Source: Timema cristinae
Lineage: Eukaryota > Arthropoda > Insecta > Phasmatodea > Timematidae
Assembly: GCA_039000515.1 (NCBI GenBank)
Contig: JBCFYV010000012.1
Coordinates: 28,477,439 to 28,541,438 of the forward strand
DNA length: 64,000 nucleotides
Reading direction: 5' to 3'
In this document: piece after piece, positions 33,071-44,478 of the stretch
Layout: every line of letters starts with the position of its first letter
Numbering within the stretch: the first letter of the stretch is position 1
Notes under the pieces: model-generated
The model's input: only the letters and a program-made list of their open reading frames with translations
The model's database searches: none
What the model was told of the DNA's origin: nothing
Program-made: the position numbers and the translations under genes

Positions 33071-35935
33071 TTAAGGGGGCCGCCTCGGTACGTGAAATAG
33101 TATCAATCTTGTGAGGAGGCCTCGTCTTAAAATGAAATGCTATGTGTTGTTTTCTTGAACTACAGCGTCTGTCTCTGTCTAATCTTATCCTCTTTACACT
33201 TTCCCCACCACCCCATATCTACTAGACAATGTCAGGAGAAGAGAAGCAACGGAAAGGAAACCTATCTCAAGGTCAAAAGGAAGAATGCGCGCTGATCTCC
33301 CTACAGAGTCCAGCCGTCAGCCTGTATGTTTATTTTGTGGTATTTTGCTAGCTTAAGATTCTCGTGAAGGGTTCACAAACAAGCACAATCAATTCTTGAT
33401 TAGATGGTTTAACTTGTCTTGAAACCGTAAAAAACCGAACGGGTAGTAGGACGCGATGCTTTAAAAAAAACCAATTGTCTTGAACACACACTTTTATACA
33501 TGTCACTTTATTTAGGGAAATATGAATATTAACTATACAATAATTAATCACGTATAGACCAAATTTATATCTTACCTCATTTAGTTGATAGCAGTGGCGT
33601 CGGAACCGAGGAGTATAAGGAGTTCCATCACACGGCCCTATACACCCAACCCCTCTTAGATTTATTCTATCGGAGAAAAGGTTTAGTAAATAATTATAAA
33701 TAAGGTATAGTATACATAGATAATAGGTTAATTGGTCATGTGTAACCTATTTTACACTCTTAATTAATTTTAATTTTAGGTGCCTATTCAAGCTATCAGT
33801 AATTTCCTCTGATTATTCTAGCTGACAGGAAAAGAGGAAGGAAAGTTTTTGATTAAATGCACCCGTATTTGTTTAGATAAAGGGCTGTGGATAAACTATC
33901 TTAGTATATAAACTATAAACTTTCCCACGCAGGAGGACAAAATATTTATTAATATTGGATACCTTAGCAAGCTATTTTGCGTTCTACTTGGTTTATTTTA
34001 GGGGAGACTTCAATTCGATCTATAATACATACGGGTAATACGGATATATCGAAGTGAGTGCTCATAGAAATAAGAATATATAGAAAGAGGGCGGGGATAG
34101 GGGTGTTGGTTGAGGGGGGTCGAGTGTGGTTGTTTTAGAGTCCAAAAACAATTAAGATGTATTTCTTCATCAACAAAGTGGGGGTAGTTAGAGATCTTTA
34201 CTTGAGTCTACTATTGTTTAAACAGTAAACAAGATAGAGTTACATTATTTGGCAAATTAAAAATAAAATCGTAACTCCAAATCGTTTCTGAAAACATCTA
34301 ATTTACAAAAATATGACAGTGGAAGCACACTTCAAATATCTTCTAGACGGGGGATCCAAAGTACAGAAGTTACAAGTCAATAGTCAATCCTATCTATTAC
34401 TTATATAAGATTCATACTTTTAACAAAACACTTCATGAGGCTATACAGACTAGACAGCGTTAAATCCAGTTGGGTATGTCTCACACTCAGGTATGGATTC
34501 AAGGGTATTGGGAATAAGGGGCTATAATCCCCCCCCCCCCTTTCAGCTATTTAAAAAAAATTTAATTGACGGATTGAAGGGTGCTGTGCTTCTCTGCAGA
34601 AATACATCCAATGTGTTCGAACAAAACATGATTCACCTTGTTTAACCTGAACCCTGGCTTTCCCGCACACTCCCCTCCTAGTTCACCCCTCCATTGTGTA
34701 ATAAACAGTGTGTTATTAACTTATGATTTTATTTTTGTATTTTTACTAAAATATAGTCACCTGAATTAGGCATCTTTATTTTTGACAGTTATTTTTTATA
34801 TTAATTTAAAAATTATAATCACAAAGGAAACAGTGGCTATATCTAGAAATTAAAGATGGCAACCAAATCCAAGATAACAGATATTTATAACCAATATAAG
34901 TTTAATCAGCAACTATTAGGTACAAATATACATAAAGAGCACCATTTTGAGCTTTGGAAATATTTTTTTTTTCCGGGAGTAAAAATACTACTGGGGCACG
35001 GACCAACACTTTATTGGTTCCTAAAGGTATTGCTTTTGTGGTGTAGCCCCCCCCCCCCCCCCCCCTGAAAAAATCCTGGATCCACCACATATCTAATTGT
35101 ATTGATATATTGGTTTATTTTCAACCATTGCTTTAAGGTGATTTAACATGGATAAATAATTGCTTTGTATTTAATCTTTTATTTATCCTTCGTGTTCTTC
35201 AGGAGAGGGGGGGGGGGGCGAAGGCTTGGACCCACTGGATCCCCTTGTGTGTACGCCTATGCTCTAGAGGGATCTTATTTTTAAAATTTGCTAGAAGAGG
35301 GTCACTCCAACTTTATTTCAGATACAAATAATTTAAAAAAATTCAGGTGATGACTCCAAATTGATTCTAAAAACATCCGATTACCAAAAATGTCCAGGTG
35401 AGGATAATTTCAAATAGCATTTAAAGACATAAATTAACTTTTCAACTAAAGGCGAGGACCACTCCAAATGGCTTATAGAAGAATCTAAATTAAAAAAAAA
35501 AATGTAGATGACTTCTCCAAATAGCATAAAAATAATTTGATTTTCCAAATTTGGGGAGGAGGATATTTACAAATAACTTTTAGGGACGTCCAAGTTTCGA
35601 AAATTTATCTTGAAGAGGGGTAGAGTAAGGTAGGAGGTGAAGGGGGGAAGGCAACTTCTCAAAAAACTCCTTTTTTGCTTACGGCCCCCACCACCCCGTT
35701 TCTTCACAAATAACGTTACGCCGCCACTGGTAGCAGACAATCCTTGCAACTGATACAAAATGATGGTGCGTGCAGCCCTGAACTTTTTTTTAATTGACCT
35801 ACTATTGTCAACCAAAGAAGCTACGGCGTAGAGGTTTACAAGGGTGAAAGTTGAGAAATTGAATTTTATAGCTAGATTTTCATAAATAAGGCATAGACTA
35901 GAATTTTTTTGATACAGTAGTGATGAATTTTTATT

Positions 35936-35938
35936 TAA

Positions 35939-35976
<38 letters not shown>

Positions 35977-36008
35977 GGTAGATCTTAAAATATATATATA
36001 TATATGGT
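35936..36008. repeat. (AT)n tract with local duplication of TATGGTAGATCTTAAA
   Basis: Copy 2 has a long AT run and the sequence TATGGTAGATCTTAAA twice, where copy 1 (near 23350-23380) has it once and a shorter AT run. This is replication slippage after the copies separated. Confidence 0.85.
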
Positions 36009-38341
36009 AGATCTTAAAAAGACTTTCCTAAAATTTTACTATAGACAGGGGTGGATTAAGGTGCAGGAGAAACAAGTGGACGCTCAGGGCAGTTGCCGTA
36101 GGCGAAATTTAGTAGCTTGCAATAATTACGGCAAATACTGTTTTTATAGTATTTATATATATTTTTACTTACTCTCCATCTTACAGGTAGAGAAAGTATG
36201 GTGATCGTCAAAAAAATCTAACTCGAGATTTTGATTAATCTTGACGTTTCATGACTCCCTGAATCCGAAAAAATTGTTTTTGAATTCCGTCTGTCTGTTT
36301 ATTTATACCTCCAATTAGAGCCTAAACTATTTTACCGACCGAGCTTAAACTTGGTATCTAGGGTTTTCATAGGGTTTCCCCGAGGCATTTTTGGAATTGG
36401 ACAACCACCCCTAAAATTAAGGGTAGTTTACTGAAGGTAAACAAGAGAAAAAGTTGATTTTCTCAAAATCGGCTCTAACGATTTTGATTAAATTTCATTT
36501 TTAAATATTAATGAATATTTCAAACAAAATAGCTACTCTCAATATATCGGCAAAATGACTTTAAGGGCTCCGGTCTGATGCGTAAACTATAATTTTTTAT
36601 CATATCTCTTAAACTATTTGAGATACGAAATTACTTATCATTACAAATATGTATGTCTATTTATAATTCAAATATTTTATTGGAAACATATTTTTATAAA
36701 ATCAATAACTTCCAAGCTATACGTAAATATATATATTATTTAACTTTTCGAACACTAAAGTTTAAGTATTGCGAACGTAACAAAAAATCTAAACTGAAAT
36801 GTTGATGGATGTCGACTTCTCATGACCCCCCGAACCCTAAAAAATATTCTTTGTAATGCCGTTTGTCTGTGTGTCTATTACAACTTAAAATTAAGAGTAG
36901 TTTTGTAAAGGACGTAAAGAGGAAAAATAGGTTTTCTCAAAATCTGCTCTAACGATTTTGATTAAAATTCGTATCTAAGCGTTGATTAGGATTATAAATA
37001 AATTAGCTATTTTCATTTTCCCAGGAAAATGACTTTTAAGATACTTTACAGAAGCGTTAATTTCCGTATCTTCGCAAATATTTGAGATACTAAATTCATT
37101 GCAAAATTGTAGTACTATTAGAAATAAAAAACTTTTATTTCACATATATTTTTTACAAAACCAACAGTTTCTGAGATATTGGCCAATATATCCTATTAAT
37201 ACAATTTTGTGAGCTATAGTTGTAAAGATATACTACTTAAGTTTTAACGCAATAATTATCCAATGCCATGGAGAAATTAAATATAGGTAAGTCTTTCAAA
37301 ATGTGTAGGTTATTTTTCCTTAAACCCCTTAGGAGAAATGTTTGTACAGCAATGATCTTGATTCATTTTAGGCTCAATAGTCAATATTTACATTTTTTAC
37401 TGGCGAAAATTTATAAATGAAGAATTTAATAGCAATGCAATGGCATGAAGATGTTCAACACCCAATAAAATGTTAAAATTTTAACAGGAAATCGAAATTT
37501 TAATAGGAAGTGTAAGCCCTTGCTGACCTAATATTAATCTTTTTTTATTGGTTCAAACATACAAATGAGGACATTAATTTTTTTTAAATAAAATTATAAA
37601 ATTTAAAACCGTTACTCAAAAATTGTTTTACGTAAGTATAGTGCAATTTATGCTTGGTTTTTTTAGAGTATATTATTTCTTTTCACATATATTTCAAGTT
37701 TTGAGTAAATGTCGCCATTTTTAAACAATATAGCGAGAAAGTCCGTGCGGGGTTTCGTACCATTTATTTAAATATATTATGTTACTGTATATACAAATAC
37801 ATCATTGGATGTAATTCTTGTATTTTAAATTTTGTTGTGATACATAATTAATTTTAACAAATATCAAAACTTTATAGTTCGTTTCATGACTATTCATATA
37901 ACCATTTTACAGTGTAATGGATGGTATGGTATTGTTTATAACTTGAATAAATTGTAGACGTCAACAAATACCTCAGGATTGATTTCATCATCACCACCAT
38001 GATTGAGGGATGGGAGAATTATTATCTGCTTGTGACAATACCCTTAGTCTGCCCCTGACTATAAATATCTCCTTCACCGTAATCACCCCGGTTTATGGTA
38101 GTAGGCTAATAGTATTTGATATACGAAACCAATTGTTATTAGAAATATATTAGTAGGGCTAACAATTAGCAAAGAAAAGTCAACCCTAAGAACTTCCCCC
38201 CACACAAACAGATCTTCTATGAGAGTGGTTCCCATCCTTTACCATTTAGCAGACTCCATCAAGCCAATGATAATTGGCCGTGAGCCCGTAACCTCCCCAG
38301 ACAAACGGGGTGAAATAAAAAACTTACTATTCTACGTAACC

Positions 38342-38343
<2 letters not shown>

Positions 38344-38382
<39 letters not shown>
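38344..38382. repeat. (AT)n microsatellite
   Basis: About 19 AT units, longer than the equivalent 25708-25731 run in copy 1. Confidence 0.95.
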
Positions 38383-39730
38383 CTGACAGTAATGGAAAAA
38401 ATAGATTTTTAAGAAAATTGTGAATAGCGTATTTTTTTAATATAATGTGAAAATACAAATAAAATATAACTTAAGAAAACTAGGGCTTATATTTACTTCA
38501 CGGCCCCCACAGGTGCCTTCGCAGACCCCTAGGTACCCGTGAACCCAGGTTGGGAACCTCTATCACATTCAATCACCGAGTGTGGTGCATTTAGTAGACT
38601 TATGTCAAATATAAAATGTGGAGATTATTATTTAATTGGACAAGAAGTCAGATTATTAGGGATCATGAAATCGAAATAACTAGCGTATGATGTCTAACAT
38701 CTATATGCGCACACAAAACTGATTATAGTCTACGCTATAAAATTATTTAGAAACTCACCTTTCTTCAGAAGAAGGAGACATAGATTTACAATCTATAGTT
38801 TCTGTCTGTTTTTGCATATAAGGTTTTTGCTGGTTCGATGAACTATTACCACCTCTGTTAGTATGTAAGTCATTTGTCTTTACAAAGCATACTCTATGGA
38901 TAAATAAGGTCACTTTTTAAGAAAATGATTTTTCTATGAATACTATTAAACTACAAAATCAAAAGCCTATAAACGGTATATTTGAAAATTTCTGACAGAA
39001 AAACATAAAGCCAAATTTACAATTCCGAAATGATGTTGTGTGTTTTGGTCATTGATCATCAATCATCAAAATCATAAAAAAAATTACATACTTTTATTAA
39101 ATGGTTATTTTTCTATAACCAGTAGATATATTCTGAAAATTGAATATAATGGTGTTGTATAAAATTGGTTAAATCAAAGAAATCGCTATGCTTTGCCTTA
39201 GATTTTGCATAATTTGTATTTCAGCTAGTAGCTCAAAAATCTCAGACAAAAAGTGTAGTTACCTGAGCATTTTATTGCTAGGACATATTATATGCATGCA
39301 AAATAATATAGGATTTAATTTAGTCAAGCGTGTTCAAGTATTAATTATTGTAACATAAAACTTGTAATTTTGAAAAAATCTAACAGTTTAATTTTAAAAA
39401 TTTAAAACAAATATTCCAGTACCCTATTTTTATTATTATGTACTCATGTGAAAAAATAGAATACTTAAATTTAATTTCTTATGCATTCTTAATAACACAC
39501 TTTTGGTTTTAAAATAATTCTTTGTTACTTTTTGAAAACAAAACTATAAATTAAATATTAAAACAACTGTACAGAAAAAAAATATAATTTACTAGGGACG
39601 AGGAAGTATTTGATACGAAAAAGTGCTCTCACATTAGCGTGTATAAAACCAAATTAAATTTCACATTTAAAAAAACTACCGCTAATGCACCTTGGTGGAG
39701 ATTCGTGAAGATTATCTCAACATTTAAGGC

Positions 39731-39758
39731 ACTAGGTGACCTGGTGGTCTAGGGATAA
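39731..39758 (+). mobile_element. SINE family A remnant at a deletion junction
   Basis: Only CTAGGTGACCTGGTGGTCTAG plus GGATAA of the SINE remains, preceded by the same TTAAGGCAC flank as the intact SINE in copy 1. The sequence then jumps to AATGTGCCTGCTCACTG. The junction lies in a few shared A/T bases, so end joining is likely. Confidence 0.85.
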
Positions 39759-40305
39759 AATGTGCCTGCTCACTGTGTGTTGTCTCAACTCTAAACAAGG
39801 CGAAGGCAGACATCCAACTAAAAGAGCGCATGCGCATGGTGTCAACTACCTTTCCTTCTTTCTCCGGCTATTCTTTACTTCCAAAGCGTAGATGGGGGAT
39901 ATGGCTGCGCCACATGATGGCCGAAAAGCATTAGCTTTGACGCGTCAAAACAGCAAAAGGAATTAGCAATTATCATTACATTTTCTGTTGTGACCTTATC
40001 AAAAAATGACTTAATTTGTTTCTGAAAAGTTGTATCTAGGATTATCTAGTAGTTACCCTCGTCTCAGAACTGTGACAATATATTTAAATGGCCATTGAAA
40101 ATGTGCAAATTACGATATTTCATTCATTTTTTATATATATAGATTATCAAGATGTAAGGTTGAGAGTACTAGATAAGTATGTTCCCACCTTTTCTCTTCA
40201 TTTTGGCTTAGGTTAAGTTTGGTAAAAATAAAACACTACCTAACCATGGCCTATTTCCTGAACGTCTGTAACGCATTACAATGCTCAGGAAGGCGGCCCC
40301 CTTAA

Positions 40306-41096
40306 GTGAAGGTTTTTTTTGCCTTTGCAAGCTCAAGCAACACTGTGTAGGAAGCGTACAGAGAAGATGATTTTGTAAGACTTTACTAAACATACCTATT
40401 TGCTGTTTTAATTAATTTTTTAAGTCTGCAACCAGTGCGTGTCGAGCTTCTTCGTTATATGTAGCATACTTGTTATCATGCATTGTTGAGTAGTGTCGTT
40501 TAACGTTGTACTCTTTTAGTACAGACATAATTTGCATGCATGCCAAACACTGAAGCTTTCCACTGTTGTTAGTAATTAAATAGCCCCTCTCCCAGCTTTC
40601 CTAGTAAATTCTGTTTTCATTTTCAATTTTTTCGTTTCTTTGAGTTTCCACCCATTTTTGATCACGTAAAAGACGCAAGCACGGTACACTTTACACTCAA
40701 CACGAAACAAAGCCTTCAAAATGGACAGTGACTTGTGAAACTTCATTACACGTTGAGCAAGTGCGACTGAGCCTGAGTGGAGACGGGAGTAGTAGACAGC
40801 AAGCCTTACCGGGCGAGTCTATTTTTACGGGAGTGAAGGGGAGAGAGGTCAGTGAAAAGGCTCCACTACTCTTGCTGGGTCCTGCACTGTGCGATGCGGT
40901 GCGTAACTTGTAGAACGGCTGACTATTAATTCTTTATCAACTTCGTTTGCTCATTTTTGCCGTATGAATATTAATACATTTTTTGAACGAGCTATGAAAT
41001 ATTTTTCTTAACTTTTCTTAAGATTTAATAAAAAAAAATCTTAACATGATTTCGCAAGCCGCATATGGCCCGCGGGCTACCAGTTGGAAACCCCTG
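40306..41096 (-). pseudogene. hAT transposase relic, 5' leader and BED finger part
   Basis: On the minus strand from the hAT end at 41096, a GC-richer leader (about 40700-40920) precedes an ATG near 40661 (MGGNSKKRKN, then stop). In a neighbouring frame the BED finger reads SGKLQCLACMQIMSVLKEYN followed by VKRHYSTMHDNKYATYNEEA, a Cys-x2-Cys ... His-x4-His arrangement, at about 40415-40600. LEKLDFAT-type spacer is replaced by stops and shifts before the junction with the TTAA element. The BED domain binds transposon-end DNA in this family. The copy is dead. Confidence 0.85.
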
Positions 41097-42597
41097 CAGT
41101 TTAGATCAACATTTTGTAATTGTAATAATTAAAAGACTGACTGCAAGATATCTGAGAGAATAGAGAGAAGGAATACATTATCGTACCTTTCAATTTTTTA
41201 TCTAAATGATTTTGCACTTAAAATTTCATCTTTTTTATACAATGATGAGCACCTACCTCTACGACCAGGCAGTTTTTGATAGCTTTAATATTGTTTATTT
41301 TATCAGACTCTAGGAAAGAGTATAACGATTCCCATCTTTTACCACAATTTAAGCTTTTAAATTATTGTATTTAAGTTTTGCAAGTCTTTCTACAGAATCA
41401 TCATTTCCTTCAGTGAGTCCAATAAAAGTTAGCTCACATTAAGTTTATTTGGAGAGCACACTCGCCCTTTTCAATGTAAGCATTCTTCCATCTTTACATT
41501 ATTTCAAAACATTCGAATTAAATAATGTTGTACTTTAGGACTCAAATCTTTTAATGTACCTCTGCCTCTCTTTTTTTCTTCAACAATTAAATTATTGTAA
41601 GACAGATTCCTACTGGAAAAGTAAACTAATAATAATAGAGTGACGCCTATGAATATTTTCTGGTGGCCTCTGAAAGGCAAGATACACAAAACAAGAGCTA
41701 GGACTAATATATCACCCCTTTATAATAGACATTAAAAAAAGTTTACTTCCTAGTCATTAAAAAAAGGAAAAGAGTGGAAGAGGTTATATAAATATATTTT
41801 ATTAAAAAATAAAAACAAAAGTCCATCAGACAATAAATATAATATTACCCTACACAATAAACGTCAAAACCCAAATCCAAAATGGAATCTGGCGTACCCT
41901 TAACCCACTTTGTACCTGTGTTGACGATGACTCGAGGCAGATCTTAAAGGTCCCCTAAAGCATCCAAGGTGAGTCAAGTGTCGACAATCATTCAAATCTC
42001 AAAATACAGTCTGGACAAAAAGTGTTTCCTTCTAATAAAGTTATTACCTGGAGATCTTGAGAATAATATTTATTTATAGTCTCTCTTCGACTCGATTTCG
42101 AATGTGTGTGTCTTTCTCTTTTTATAACACCATTATATAGTAATTTTACTATAGTATTGATGATATAATGAAAAGTTACATTACTTGTGGTATGAATTTA
42201 TGAACGTAGTTTTACTAACGTTTATGAGTGTCATTTACTGTTATTCCCACCAGAATACTACTATATTTATAAAACACAAAGTACGAGATTTCATGTGAAT
42301 AAAGATTGGTTGTACTTTTTACTTGTTCATAAAAAATATAGATATTTTTATCGAAATATATGAATAATATAGTATTACTTGAATTACAAATACAAATATT
42401 AAAATAAGAAGAAGAAAAATTTGGTTATTTTCTTATGTGGGCCACCAGAGCTCCGAACTCTGGTGCAGTCGCAAATTTGGTCACAGTTAATTTTAAAAAA
42501 TATATTGGGAGTGTATAATGCGTACTGAAAAAGATGATAGTCTAATTAATCGTTTTTCCCTCAAGTAAGGAAATCATACTTATCTAGTGACCATTTT
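41097..42597. other. AT-rich non-coding stretch
   Basis: No gene or recognised repeat is visible. Frames of about 60 codons near 41504 and 40728 show no domain; the latter is antisense to the hAT leader. An unusual GC-richer CTCCGAACTCTGGTGCAGTC lies near 42451 without further context. Confidence 0.45.
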
Positions 42598-42607
42598 TAC
42601 ATTGGTA

Positions 42608-42888
42608 GGGGTGACCTGGTGGTCTAGGGGTAAGGTGTCAGACTTCTGTGCTGGCGGCCGGGGTTCAATCCTCGGTCCCAGCATAGATTTATCTGTTTAT
42701 CAAACCCTTCCTTCACCTCTGACAGGACATCTTGTGAATGTGTGGAATGCCAGGCCTCCACCGTGGTTCGGGTTCCACGTTAAACTGTAGGTCCTTCATT
42801 TCATTTCATCTCACAATCACCCTACCATTACACATTAGCGTAAGTGCGTATAACCCGAATGGGTAGTAAGACGCGGTGCTAATAATAA
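42608..42888 (+). mobile_element. SINE family A, full length
   Basis: It has a complete head (GGTGACCTGGTGGTCTAGGG, B-box GGGGTTCAATCC near 42660), a body with a short deletion in the ACAAGACGTGTATTAATC region, the tail GGGTAGTAAGACGCGGTGCT and (AAT)3. The perfect 10-bp duplication TACATTGGTA flanks it at 42598-42607 and 42889-42898. An overlapping 67-codon frame is only SINE readthrough. Confidence 0.93.
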
Positions 42889-43377
42889 TACATTGGTAAG
42901 ACTATTTTCTAATCATATAATATAATATTATATTATAGTTATTGGAATGAGACCATGATCTTGTTACCATGTAATTCAAGGACTACCAACTGCAGATTAT
43001 GATATTTACATATTTGAAATAAATCTATTACAACGTCAAAATAATTTTATCTTTAACTAAACATAAAAAATAATAATACTTACTATAAATAAATTAAATA
43101 TTCTTTGAAGGAATTTAAAAGTTGTTCAAAAGAATTTTGAATTGTTTTTATCAATTAATGTTTTGTTGGAATACTATTTGTATTATTTTGATTAAAGAAA
43201 AGTTATAAGATAAACATTGTTGGGAAGCGTCCCTTTCTATTTTTATTGTTATAGACACCACTCGAATTTACTGAGCTTTAACTAATAGATTTATTATATG
43301 TGAGTAAAAAGTATAATGTATATATTATTATATAGCAGTAAAAATAATGAAAGAATATCTTAAACAATTTTTACTCA

Positions 43378-43640
43378 CCCGTTTCGGTGCCCGCATGGTA
43401 AACGCGCTATTCTCGTGTTAGACTAGACTGCCGAAAGTGGGGACATCGATGTTCGAATCTCGATCGTGTGTACTGAGGGAGGTTTTTAAAAATTTGTTTT
43501 TCACTCTCACTCCAGGCAAAATTAGTTACACTTCCTATTGATCCAGCCTCCATCATCCCTAAATCCATTAGCGTAATATGTACATAAGCGTACTACCCGG
43601 ACGGTTATTAAGACGTGGTGCTAAAATATAAATATATTTA
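43378..43640 (+). mobile_element. SINE family B, full length
   Basis: The head includes GCCCGCATGGTAAACGCG (A-box region) and GATGTTCGAATCTCG (B-box near 43451). The 3' end CCGGACGGTTATTAAGACGT then GGTGCTAAAATATAAATA resembles the family A tail. The family middle (TTTTTCACTCTCACTCCAGG) is shared with other B copies. Confidence 0.8.
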
Positions 43641-44082
43641 TTCAATATCCTAGGCTTGCTAATCCATAAAGTACCATTAATGGTAACCCAATAAATACTT
43701 AGAAAAAAGTTATACATAATTTCAAGCTCACAAACTAAATAACATTGAAACACACATCATGTAATAATTGAAATTGATATCGTGTTCACAAATAATCTTC
43801 AAATTTGATTATTTCTAAGGGAAGAAAACTTTCAATGTCACATCAATTTAATAAATAAATAATTTTGTGAATTTACTGTAACAATGTTTATTAATAATAT
43901 AGTAGTAAAATTCAAATTAGAATCTATTATAAACATTTTAGATGCTACTGCCCTCTATCACACAGGATTTGAAGCAGACAGAGGTTTAAACTCTCGCTAC
44001 TAGGTGTCACTACTATATAGCAAAAGTGTTCAAAACATCTTGGAAGTATAGGAAGAGAAAGAAAAATAAAAGTCCACGTTTA
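43641..44082. other. AT-rich non-coding stretch
   Basis: Nothing recognised between the SINE and the compound microsatellite. Confidence 0.5.
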
Positions 44083-44122
<40 letters not shown>

Positions 44123-44148
44123 ATTATTATTATTATTATTATTATTAA

Positions 44149-44188
<40 letters not shown>

Positions 44189-44207
44189 TATTATTATTAT
44201 TATTATT
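44083..44207 (-). repeat. compound (CAA)n-(AAT)n microsatellite next to a SINE tail
   Basis: Plus-strand TTG repeats (about 13 units) pass into TTA/ATT repeats (about 28 units) that run directly into the complement of a SINE A tail. It probably grew from the SINE's AAT tail. The long Leu/Asn open frames over it are artefacts. Confidence 0.95.
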
Positions 44208-44478
44208 AGCACCGCATATTACTACCCATTCAGGCTATACGCACTTACGTTAATGTGTAATGGTAGGGTGATTGTGAGATGAAATGGAGAGCTTACAGTT
44301 TAACGTGGGATCCGAACCACGGTGGATGACTGTCATTCCACAAATTCACAAGTTGTGATTAGTACACGTCTTGTGAAGGAAGGGTTTGAAATTCAGATAA
44401 ATCTGTGTCGGGACCGAGGATTGAACCCCGAACCCCAACCCAGAAGTTCAACACCATATTCTTAGACCACCAGGTCAT
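44208..44478 (-). mobile_element. SINE family A, near full length
   Basis: The minus strand reads from GATGACCTGGTGGTCTAAGA through a B-box GGGGTTCAATCCTCGG to the tail whose complement is AGCACCGCATATTACTACCC. The expanded AAT tail lies at its left. A target duplication could not be identified because of the tail expansion. Confidence 0.9.

Larger units (their letters stand above)
33075..40301. mobile_element. large TTAA-flanked non-autonomous DNA transposon, copy 2
   Basis: This is the second copy of the element at 20482-29141, in the same orientation, with the same GGGGGCCGCCT and AGGCGGCCCCC ends and TTAA on both sides (33071-33074 and 40302-40305). The flanking hAT transposase relic reads on across it, giving a natural empty-site reference with one TTAA. 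It is 7,227 bp long because a segment equivalent to about 27111-28597 of copy 1 is deleted, from inside the SINE to the AAATGTGCCTGC sequence. It also has longer AT tracts and a local duplication of TATGGTAGATCTTAAA near 35975-36020. By eye, copies differ at a few percent of positions. Confidence 0.9.
31560..41096 (-). mobile_element. hAT transposon split by the TTAA element (minus strand)
   Basis: The minus-strand start at 41096 reads CAGGGGTTTCCAACTGGTAG, a classic hAT terminus. Transposase relics of GTF2IRD2/ZBED-like type follow in order on the minus strand: the BED finger at about 40415-40600, the middle at 32575-33070 and the C-terminal part at about 31600-32045. Two insertions interrupt it: the 7,227-bp TTAA element (33075-40301) and a roughly 520-bp repeat block (about 32050-32570). 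The far 3' end was not found near 31.5 kb, so it is truncated there. Confidence 0.85.

Noticed and set aside
20482..40301. Segmental duplication as the cause of the two 7-9 kb copies
   Set aside because: Similarity ends exactly at inverted termini flanked by TTAA, and one copy interrupts a hAT relic at a single TTAA.
31600..41096. A host GTF2IRD2 or ZBED gene
   Set aside because: The hAT terminus at 41096, many stops and frameshifts, and a short untranslated leader show it is a dead transposon, not a domesticated gene.
44030..44282. Poly-Asn and poly-Leu frames over the AAT/CAA repeats
   Set aside because: They are translations of a microsatellite.
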